Below are positions 16,901 to 24,254 of a stretch of DNA of 48,411 bases, piece by piece; the stretch's first letter is position 1, and each line of letters starts with the position of its first letter. A program made the translations under genes and the position numbers. The DNA is from a virus. The DNA lies in the IMG/VR virus record IMGVR_UViG_3300021085_000054, positions 1 to 48,411 of that record. One strand, given 5' to 3'. Below the pieces are notes generated by a model that saw nothing but the letters and a program-made list of their open reading frames with translations, had not been told where the DNA came from and made no database searches.

Positions 16901-19099
16901 AATATTATTCAAATATCTTCAGGTGGTGATGTTTCTTTCTATGAGGAGACAGGTACAACTCAAGGTTTCTTTTGGGATGCATCAACTGAGAGATTGGGTA
17001 TTGGAACGACTTCGCCTGATTATGCTCTTGACATAAGAGACGATTCAAATATTCAATTAAAAGTTTCATCTACTACTACAACCAATAACGCAAGAATAAC
17101 GTATGCTATTAACAATCAACAAAAATGGAATCATGGCGTACAGGCATCTGATAACTCATTTACTTTTTATGATATTGTTAATAATATTAGCCCATTTAAA
17201 ATAGAACCAGGTGCAGCAACTAACACCCTTGTAGTAGATTCTAATTCTAGGGTGGGTATTGGAACTAATAATCCAAGTAACCGATTAACAGTATTAGGTG
17301 CAGACTCTATAGCTATTGATGACTACATAGTACATTATAACGATGGTAATACTAAAATTGGTTTTCCATCAAATGACAAGTTTAAGATAGCAGTAGCAGG
17401 TAGCGATAAAGTTACTGTAACTTCTACTGGTTTGGGAATCGGAACAACTTCGCCAGATAGTTTACTACATGTAGGTGGAGCATCAACTGATAAAACTTAT
17501 ATAGGAACTTACTTAGAACAGGGCGGAGTAGTTTTAAGCAGAGCTCAAGGTAATGAATGTCTCTGGGTAGACCGTTGGGGGTCTGCTTCTACTACGGGAA
17601 CTATTACAAATCCTTTACAAGTATTTAGGCCTGAAGATAACTATGCATCGTTTTCTTCTTCCAATGGAACTAATAATCCTGTACAGTGGACAATTGATGC
17701 AACTTTTAGTGCAACTTCAAATGTAAACGCTAGAAGAGTTGCAATATTTGCTCATAGCGGTTTTACCTCTGATCTTACAATCGAAATAAAGAATAGCTCA
17801 GGGGTTTGGGAAACTGCATACGATGATTCCTATACTTTTGCTGGAAGCCGATGGCACTTATTTAGTATTGATAATGTTATTAGCTACCCAGGGGATTGGA
17901 GTATACAAGGAATAAGAGTAACTATTGATAACTATGGCACATCAAACAGATATATAGGTCAAATCGGTATTACAAATGTAAAAAATAGTAATACTTCTCC
18001 TTGGATTACAAAAGGTGGAGGTATAATATATGACAATTCAATTCTTGCTTTTGGTAATAGCTCAGACTTACAAATATACCATGATGGTAGTAATAGTTAT
18101 ATACACGATAATGGTACTGGTAACTTAAAAGTACGTACAAGTTCTTTTAATCTAATGAACGCTGCAAATAGCGAACTTATGATTAATGCTAGTGAAAATG
18201 GTGCAGTAGAACTTTACTATGACGGACAAGAAAGATTAAGTACTAGCTCAGCAGGAGTTAATATCCCTACTAATAAAGAATTAAGATTTTACGAAGCCAG
18301 TGGGTCGGAGTATACAGGTATAAAAGGTAGATCTTCTATCGGTACTGGGGATAGTATAACATATCAACTTCCTCCTTCTGCTCCTGCTAATAGTGGCTCT
18401 GTTCTTATTTGTACAACTGCAGGAGAAATGACTTGGAGTTCTAATACTATTAGTACTTATACAGACGGACAGACAGATAGAGTTATAACTGGATCAGGAA
18501 CTAGTGGAGCAGTTGGTCAGTTTGGTCTTACATATAATAAAAATACTGGACTAAAAATAGAGAATATGGGAAGTCCTGTTAGTGCATCAGGTACTTTAAC
18601 TATAGGACAATCAACCAATGGCAGTGGGTCTAGTTTAATTGTTATGGATTCAGCGACACAAGGTGCAATTAGGTTTAAGGATGGGAGTACTACAGAAGCA
18701 AGTATACTAATATCCCCTAATGTGAACAACGGCCCTCTTAAGATAAGTGCAAATAATGGAGTAAGATTACAAGATATTTACGGGATTGATACAACAACAA
18801 CAACAACAACTCAATCGACAGCAACAGAAATACATACATTTTCTGCGGGAACTTTCCGTTCAGCAAGAATCACAATACAGATAAAAAATAATACAGATAG
18901 TACTTACCATACTACAGAATTACTAGCAGTTCATGATGGTACAAATGTTAAATTTGTAGAGTATGGATCAATATTTACAGGGGACGCAGAAGCAACTTTT
19001 GACATGTCAATAGTTAGTGGAAACGTAAAATTAATAGCTACCCCAGCTACAACAGATAATATGACATTTAAAGTAGTATGTCACAGCATAACAATTTAA
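13958..19099 (+). CDS. Giant tail fibre protein A (1713 residues)
   Basis: Starts at GTG 13958, with AAGGAG (13946-13951) six bases upstream. Residues 1-95 form a typical phage fibre head domain (SSATSVTVADGSAFPSL, then an N-T-L-T-I-V-R-A-Q-D segment), probably the virion attachment part. The shaft is a series of repeats: F-G-x-G-x-D-L-Q-I-Y-H-D modules near 14333, 15323, 15554 and 18050; FYE[DE]TGTT...FWD-ST-ERLGIGTT modules near 16225 and 16935; and further L-G-I-G-T-T-S-P-D units. Residues about 1190-1360 include a jelly-roll-like region, suggesting a carbohydrate-binding domain. The last 130 residues form a separate beta-rich tip (TFSAGTFRSARITIQIKN). Likely role: reversible or specific host binding. 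It shares a module with fibre B. Confidence 0.85.
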   Translation: MAVVFKNNAKTTLASSLTSSATSVTVADGSAFPSLSGGDTFFCTFDNGTNVEVVKVTARSSNTLTIVRAQDDTTARAFSTGAVAELRLTAGILNLFSQTGVAVTDEIEAYLDANGTTFPDNVKAQFGAGNDLQIYHDGTNSYLKNNNGDLYIRQNTNDKDVVIQSDNGSGGLSAYFRADGSTGETILYHYGSQKISTKSSGIDVTGTVTTDGMTSSQNITVNSASGSVDARLAFNNSVKNAWIGIPSWDDDSLRIYGTSPTSGNTNEPAAMYRDGAWSFWTDYNNTSGNGSTSTALFISTGGSVNVGRGDIQINGTTVINSARNFTAYGRLTFSYNSHYFEAGTNSVSFKNSSGSSYWTSNNTVFNFNTDLTLNNAHIRHNNTTFGTYDWLVNQADSGKFIVTVSGTGGAEMELSSDGSDYTNAILNVGGQKVLTQSAGINLNGDLGFNDGYKAKFGAGNDLQIYHNGITSNSNIENYTGGLYITNYADDQDIVFRSDDGSGGVAEYFRLDGGNGYLITSKHNQHLDNVKSMYGGSNDLQIYHDGSNSNSFVKNSTGILNIASDTIHLERGDGTEVYLTAFANGSVYLYHNNNPKLQTTSTGIDVTGNLIADGGTIDGTFIVDGGTGVSSTGVLNVRQSGDGHGDGIAITSSHATSHRIWKNASGVLNIGSSSNTNAFQQDLTGNITIEGTVTTSDALKIVNSTTSNISLMEDGSSGADIKYIGSNNNFVIATGTGGAGSQTQRLSIQRDTGDISFYEDTGTTAKFFWDSSTERLGIGTTTPDTGLDIETTTGIRIKQNDQIDSPPGNSENFYQGLAFINQSSNTQAYSMGYGFGGRFALNYFDGTATYSRIMSVSNSGNLAVEGSVATGSFVLPDATGTSGQLLKWPSSGTTLEWADDTGTTINNNANNRIITGSSTANTLEAESTLTWDGSTLTANTENAELQLVDTSSGNTTSILSNNFDTTIKADGRIFFRAGGSTDNIIQISSGGDVSFYEETGTTQGFFWDASTERLGIGTTSPDYALDIRDDSNIQLKVSSTTTTNNARITYAINNQQKWNHGVQASDNSFTFYDIVNNISPFKIEPGAATNTLVVDSNSRVGIGTNNPSNRLTVLGADSIAIDDYIVHYNDGNTKIGFPSNDKFKIAVAGSDKVTVTSTGLGIGTTSPDSLLHVGGASTDKTYIGTYLEQGGVVLSRAQGNECLWVDRWGSASTTGTITNPLQVFRPEDNYASFSSSNGTNNPVQWTIDATFSATSNVNARRVAIFAHSGFTSDLTIEIKNSSGVWETAYDDSYTFAGSRWHLFSIDNVISYPGDWSIQGIRVTIDNYGTSNRYIGQIGITNVKNSNTSPWITKGGGIIYDNSILAFGNSSDLQIYHDGSNSYIHDNGTGNLKVRTSSFNLMNAANSELMINASENGAVELYYDGQERLSTSSAGVNIPTNKELRFYEASGSEYTGIKGRSSIGTGDSITYQLPPSAPANSGSVLICTTAGEMTWSSNTISTYTDGQTDRVITGSGTSGAVGQFGLTYNKNTGLKIENMGSPVSASGTLTIGQSTNGSGSSLIVMDSATQGAIRFKDGSTTEASILISPNVNNGPLKISANNGVRLQDIYGIDTTTTTTTQSTATEIHTFSAGTFRSARITIQIKNNTDSTYHTTELLAVHDGTNVKFVEYGSIFTGDAEATFDMSIVSGNVKLIATPATTDNMTFKVVCHSITI
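14333..14575 (+). repeat. Fibre shaft module, copy in fibre A
   Basis: An 81-codon module from FGAGNDLQIYHDGTNSY to the VTG of IDVTG. It has the same length and order of motifs as bases 23513-23755 in fibre B: D-L-Q-I-Y-H-D, N-D-K-D, I-Q-S-D, G-S-G-G-L, A-D-G-S, H-Y-G-S, V-T-G. A shorter diverged relative lies at about 15323-15540. Confidence 0.85.
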
Positions 19100-19117
19100 G
19101 GTGGAGAGTGAAACCAA

Positions 19118-22100
19118 ATGGCTAATAAAGATTTTATAATAAAGAAAGGTGTTATCGTTACTGACGATATCCAAATTAATTCAAGTGGAGATATAATAAA
19201 ACTAGATATAAGTGCCTGGGGAAGTAACTCCGAGCAAAAAATAATTATAAATTCATTTAATAGTACTATAGGTGATCATTTACTTGTAAAAGCTGCAGGT
19301 AATGGAACTACGCAGCATGGAGCTATAGTTATTGCTGATAATGTATTTTCTTACGGAAGAACTACAAGCGGAGGACAGGTTGATGCAAGTCTTACTTCTC
19401 CTCTCCCAAATGCCACAAGTTTTACAGTAGACTGGCAAGGTAATGCTAATTTTGCGGGGTCAATTACATCTGACGACAGTATATATGCTGCAGACACGAA
19501 TTTAAGTACTTCTCCAAGTTTTGCATTTAAGGGACATACAGATACTGGTATAGGCGTTCAAGCTGATGGAAGTAATGATAGGTTAAACTTAATTGTAGAT
19601 GGTGTTACTCGAGCTTATGCAAATATTTCAGGTTTCTTTTCACAAGGAAATTTATACTCAGCAAATGGCGGACAATTTAGAAACTTCGCGGGAACATGGA
19701 AAGCTACTACAGGTGTAACAGGAAACGGATTTGAATTTATAAATACTGTTGATGGAACTGCCATGACTCTAAGTGCTGATGGAGACATGATAGTTTATGG
19801 TAACTTAGAAGTTAGAGGAACCCAAACAATTCTTAATACTGCAACACTTTCAGTAGATGATTTAAACATCACAATCGCTGATGGTGCTGCTAATGCAACT
19901 GCAGCAAATGGTGCTGGACTTACAGTTGATGGTGCAAATGCTACAATTACGTATACATCAGCCCAAGATGAATGGAACTTTAATAAAAATGTAGTAATAG
20001 GGGGAAAAGACACAACTTCTTCTTTCCCACTTATGGTAAGATCTAATTCTGTGCATAAGGGAATTCATATAGAAGAAAATAGTGGCGGTGAAAGTTGGCA
20101 GATGGGTGTTAATGCTACTGGTGATTTAAATTTTTATAATTCTGGTTCTGGTACCGCTTCAATTACTTTTGAAGATAGTGGGGACGTTGGTATTGGGGTA
20201 TCAGCACCAACTGCAAAATTAGATGTTTCAAGCTCAACTGCTGAGGCTGTAGTAGCTAGATTTACAGGTACTTATACAGCTAATGGTGATGTTGCATTAT
20301 CTGAATGGCAAAGAAATGGTGGTGCAGTTAAAGCAAACTTTGCTTATGCAGATTCAACTACAGACATGGAGTTTGGTACAACAACCAGTCATGGTCTTAG
20401 TATAAAAACAGGTAATACAAGAAGATTAACTATTAATTCATCAGGTAACGCCACCTTTACAGGAACAGTAACAGCAGATACACACTTTACTTCTTCTGAT
20501 TCTAATGCAACTTTATCTAGTTCAGGAAGTGGTGGCTATGTTTATTTAAGACCTAATGGAAATGGTACAGCAACAGGTGAAACTCGTATTGATACTAGTG
20601 GTCAGTTAAACGTAAATTCTACAAGCACTTCACATGGACTAGAAATTTCACAGTCAACAAATACAGGATATGCACCCGCTTCAATTTTACTTAAGGCAAC
20701 TCAATCAACTGCTAGAGGTGGAGGTATTTATTCTTATAATACACAATCAGATAATGGTTGGTATTCTGGATCTTTATATAATAATACTAATTTATGGGCT
20801 GTTACATTTTTAAATGGCACGAGTTTTAATTCTGCTATTGCACAAACTACAAATGCTATATTTACTGTAGACGGACCAAACGGTCGCGTTGGAATTGGAA
20901 CAACTAGTCCTAGTAGAAAAGTTGCAATTTTTGATAGCGTTGATGGATATAATTTAGAGCTATCACAAACAAGTGCATATAATAGCGGATTACAAAGCGG
21001 TATAGTATTTACTGGAAAATATAATACAGGAACTAATGTCACACACTTAGCTTCAATTCGTGGCGGTAAAGAAAATACTACAAATTGGGACTATGGTGGA
21101 AATTTGCGTTTTTACACTAGAATTAATGGTGGCGCAGATACAGAAAGAATGCGTATTGATAGTTTAGGCAACATTGGTATAGGCGAGACTAATATAGATG
21201 CAAAATTACATTTAACTACTGCAAGTGCAGGTTTAATAAACCAAAAGTTTGAAAGTGCAACAAGTGCAGCTTGGAGATTAGGAATACCTGCTTCACAAAC
21301 ATATTTTGCTTTTGATAATGCTAATGATAATTTATCAAGTCCCAAAGTAGTCATAGACTCAACAGGAAACGTTGGAATTGGTACAACTTCACCAGATCAG
21401 GCTTTAGAAGTTGCAGGTCACATTAGAATTGATAATGGTGCAAGTTTTTCTTCTTATGAAATTTATAGAGATAATATACGATATGGAAAAGTAGGCAATG
21501 GTTCAAATCAATTTACAATTCAAGCTGATAATAATAAAAATATAAATCTATTTGACACTAGTGGAGTCGGTCTTACCGTTAAAAATGGCGGTAACGTTGG
21601 TATCGGAACATCAGTACCCGATCACATATTAGAACTATCTAAGGATATGTCAACAAGCCCTACTAGTGTTATATTTCTAAGACAAACCGGGACAAATCAA
21701 ACTGGAGGTGGTGGAGCCATAAGGTTTGATACGTCAGCTTCAAATGATGACCACACACTATATTACGCAAGTGTTGAAGGTATAAGATCAACTTCTACTA
21801 ATGGTAGTAATGAATTACATTTTAAAACAACTAAAAGTGGTGTAAACAATAATGCACCTAGTACTAAAATGGTAGTTGATGAAGATGGCAATGTTGGTAT
21901 CGGAACTATTAATCCAACTCATAATTTACACGTAAAATCTACAGGAAATACCGAAATAGATGTTGAAAGAGCTAGTGGTGCAAAAATTAATCTTCAAGCT
22001 CAATCTGCTGCTGGTTATGTAGGTACAGACTCAAATCACGTATTCGGTCTAAAATCAAATAGTACAGTAAGACTAAAAATTGCTACTAGTGGTGCAATTT

Positions 22101-24091
22101 CATTTAATGATGCATACACATTCCCAACTACAGACGGAAGCGCAAATCAAGTACTACAGACAGATGGTTCAGGAAACTTAACCTTTGCTACAGAAAGTGG
22201 TGGCGTATCAATCTCAAACAACGTAAACAATAGAGTATTAACAGGAGATGGAACAAACGCAAATGCGGAAGCAAATCTCACGTTTGATGGCTCTACTTTA
22301 GGTGTAACTGGAACTATCAATAGTACTGGATTAACAGTATCTACTTCTTCATCAATTCCAACATTTGACATAGTCACAACACATCCTAGTGGTATACCTA
22401 TTTTAAATTTAAAGGGTGCGGCTTCAGCACAAGTAAGATACCAAGATGAAAACGGTAATAATCAATCAAGAATAGATTTTAATGACGCAGGTGCTTTTAG
22501 TTTTATTGATGCTACAGATGGTTCATCTCATTTAGTAATAAACAGTTCAGGTAACGCTACTCTTTCGGGAAACCTATATTTAAGTGGTTCTAGTACTAAC
22601 TATCTCTCAATGCATGCAGGAGATATGCTTAAACATAATACTGGAAATGGTTATATAGAATTTGGGCCAGCAAATACAGGTCATGCACATATTCAAACTG
22701 ATAGAAGTAATTTTTATTTTAATGTAGGACTTCAAGTTAACACTGGTATTATTGCTTCTTACGACGAAGATTTAGTTTTACAGAGAGCAAGAAGTACTGC
22801 ATACGAATTAACGCTAAAAACTACAGGTCTTGAGTTAGATCAAGGAACAATGCATTTAAAAACTGGTCTTTACTCAGCAAATAATACAGATGTTAAATTA
22901 AGACAATATTATTTATCGACGGGGGATGCGGGAGGAAGCTTCCTATTAGGTAAAATAGAAAATAGTGCAAATGCAGATGGAGGAGTTGAAGGTATAGTAA
23001 GATTTGCACATGACTATGGCTCATCAACAAACAACTGTGCAATTCATTTTCATTTTGCACAAAGAAGTGGAACTGCAAGAGGAACTTGGTGGTATGAACA
23101 TGATGATCAAGAAGGGACAGGAGATAGAGTACATGTAAGATTAATTGATGATGGTGCAGGAAATATGTATGTTTGGGCAACTTGCGTAGACTATGCAAAA
23201 ACTTATATAGAAACAACTTGGAGACAATGTACTAGTGTAAGTGACTCAGGAACTTTAACAGCTGGAACACTTACAACAGGTACAACACTTTTTGATACAG
23301 CAAATGATCCAACATCTGAAATGCATATTGGTAACCTTTATGCTCATGGCTTTGCTAATTTTGGAGGAAACTGTACTTTTAATGGTACTTCTAACCAAAT
23401 GCTCGGATTAAGTGTACTAGGTGATGTATTATTTGACGGAATTAATACTGGAGGAATATCTTTTGATAGATCGGACGATGCATTTGAATTTAGTGATAAT
23501 GCAAGAGCCAAGTTTGGTAATGGATCAGATTTACAGATTTATCACGATGCCACAGATTCATATATTCAAAACAGTACAGGCACTTTATATATCAACAATT
23601 TATCAAATGATAAAGATATTTTTATACAGTCAGATGATGGTTCAGGTGGTTTAACAACATATTTATTTGCAGATGGCTCTGAAGGTTCATTAAAGCTTTT
23701 TCATTATGGAAGTAAAAAATTAGAAACAACCTCAACAGGTGTAACAGTAACAGGACTATTATCAGCAACTACAAAATCTTTTGATATTGAACATCCTTCG
23801 AAGAAAGGAGACTGGAGATTAAGATATGGATCATTAGAGGGCCCAGAGAATGGGGTATATGTCCGAGGCAAATCGAAAGAAAAAGTTATACTACTACCAG
23901 ACTATTGGGTGGATCTTGTTCATGAGGATTCGATTACAGTACAATTAACGGCTATCGGGGGTGGACAGAACCTTTATGTTGAAGACATAAAAAACAATAA
24001 GGTGTTTGTAAATGGTGAAAATTATTTCTATTATATACAAGCAGAAAGAAAAGACGTAGACAAATTGGAGGTCGAGTATGAGCGAACCTAA
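19118..24091 (+). CDS. Giant tail fibre protein B (1657 residues)
   Basis: The start ATG 19118 is preceded by GGAG 11 bases upstream, a long but usable spacing. The N-terminus (MANKDFIIKKGVIVTDDIQI) differs from fibre A. A segment near residues 240-285 (VDDLNITIADGAANATAA) and many V-G-I-G-T-[ST]-x-P repeats make up the shaft, with a copy of the 81-residue module near the end. The C-terminal 105 residues, from about residue 1553 (SFDIEHPSKKGDWRLRYGSL, EGPENGVYVRGK, LLPDYW, YYIQAERKD), are a domain I know from the ends of cyanophage and other marine fibre proteins. It is probably a tip or maturation domain. Its last 14 bases overlap a 58-residue gene. Likely an adhesin. Confidence 0.85.
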   Translation: MANKDFIIKKGVIVTDDIQINSSGDIIKLDISAWGSNSEQKIIINSFNSTIGDHLLVKAAGNGTTQHGAIVIADNVFSYGRTTSGGQVDASLTSPLPNATSFTVDWQGNANFAGSITSDDSIYAADTNLSTSPSFAFKGHTDTGIGVQADGSNDRLNLIVDGVTRAYANISGFFSQGNLYSANGGQFRNFAGTWKATTGVTGNGFEFINTVDGTAMTLSADGDMIVYGNLEVRGTQTILNTATLSVDDLNITIADGAANATAANGAGLTVDGANATITYTSAQDEWNFNKNVVIGGKDTTSSFPLMVRSNSVHKGIHIEENSGGESWQMGVNATGDLNFYNSGSGTASITFEDSGDVGIGVSAPTAKLDVSSSTAEAVVARFTGTYTANGDVALSEWQRNGGAVKANFAYADSTTDMEFGTTTSHGLSIKTGNTRRLTINSSGNATFTGTVTADTHFTSSDSNATLSSSGSGGYVYLRPNGNGTATGETRIDTSGQLNVNSTSTSHGLEISQSTNTGYAPASILLKATQSTARGGGIYSYNTQSDNGWYSGSLYNNTNLWAVTFLNGTSFNSAIAQTTNAIFTVDGPNGRVGIGTTSPSRKVAIFDSVDGYNLELSQTSAYNSGLQSGIVFTGKYNTGTNVTHLASIRGGKENTTNWDYGGNLRFYTRINGGADTERMRIDSLGNIGIGETNIDAKLHLTTASAGLINQKFESATSAAWRLGIPASQTYFAFDNANDNLSSPKVVIDSTGNVGIGTTSPDQALEVAGHIRIDNGASFSSYEIYRDNIRYGKVGNGSNQFTIQADNNKNINLFDTSGVGLTVKNGGNVGIGTSVPDHILELSKDMSTSPTSVIFLRQTGTNQTGGGGAIRFDTSASNDDHTLYYASVEGIRSTSTNGSNELHFKTTKSGVNNNAPSTKMVVDEDGNVGIGTINPTHNLHVKSTGNTEIDVERASGAKINLQAQSAAGYVGTDSNHVFGLKSNSTVRLKIATSGAISFNDAYTFPTTDGSANQVLQTDGSGNLTFATESGGVSISNNVNNRVLTGDGTNANAEANLTFDGSTLGVTGTINSTGLTVSTSSSIPTFDIVTTHPSGIPILNLKGAASAQVRYQDENGNNQSRIDFNDAGAFSFIDATDGSSHLVINSSGNATLSGNLYLSGSSTNYLSMHAGDMLKHNTGNGYIEFGPANTGHAHIQTDRSNFYFNVGLQVNTGIIASYDEDLVLQRARSTAYELTLKTTGLELDQGTMHLKTGLYSANNTDVKLRQYYLSTGDAGGSFLLGKIENSANADGGVEGIVRFAHDYGSSTNNCAIHFHFAQRSGTARGTWWYEHDDQEGTGDRVHVRLIDDGAGNMYVWATCVDYAKTYIETTWRQCTSVSDSGTLTAGTLTTGTTLFDTANDPTSEMHIGNLYAHGFANFGGNCTFNGTSNQMLGLSVLGDVLFDGINTGGISFDRSDDAFEFSDNARAKFGNGSDLQIYHDATDSYIQNSTGTLYINNLSNDKDIFIQSDDGSGGLTTYLFADGSEGSLKLFHYGSKKLETTSTGVTVTGLLSATTKSFDIEHPSKKGDWRLRYGSLEGPENGVYVRGKSKEKVILLPDYWVDLVHEDSITVQLTAIGGGQNLYVEDIKNNKVFVNGENYFYYIQAERKDVDKLEVEYERT
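23513..23755 (+). repeat. Fibre shaft module, copy in fibre B
   Basis: An 81-codon module matching 14333-14575 in fibre A in length and motif order, including FGNGSDLQIYHDATDSYIQN and the final VTG. Nucleotide stretches are also shared (for example GATTTACAGATTTA in both). This supports duplication or recombination between the two fibre genes. Confidence 0.85.
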
Positions 24092-24254
24092 GTATAGAAC
24101 AATGAATATTAAATTAAAAATTAAGTCTGATAACTCCGTAGAAAAACTACAATTTAGTGAATACGAAGAGGTAATTACACTTATAGAAGATGGAGACGAT
24201 AAAATTTTAACAATTACAGCACAAATAGAGGAGATGCAACATGGCAGCATATAG
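24078..24254 (+). CDS. 58-residue protein between two fibre genes, function unknown
   Basis: This short gene overlaps the end of fibre B by 14 bases and the start of the next gene by 14 bases. Its ATG at 24078 has an excellent GGAGG (24067-24071) six bases upstream, stronger than that of many neighbours. The protein begins MSEPKYRTMNIKLKIKSDNS, contains FSEYEEVITLIEDGDD and ends ILTITAQIEEMQHGSI. It looks like a small beta-strand/helix protein, rich in Lys, Glu and Ile. By position, right after a giant fibre, it might be a fibre assembly chaperone or cap; that is inference only. The strong ribosome site and tight packing make it likely real. Confidence 0.65.
   Translation: MSEPKYRTMNIKLKIKSDNSVEKLQFSEYEEVITLIEDGDDKILTITAQIEEMQHGSI

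Noticed and set aside
16480-16902. A 140-codon minus-strand frame inside fibre A
   Set aside because: It is antisense in a continuous fibre gene, with no ribosome site and composition typical of an antisense shadow.
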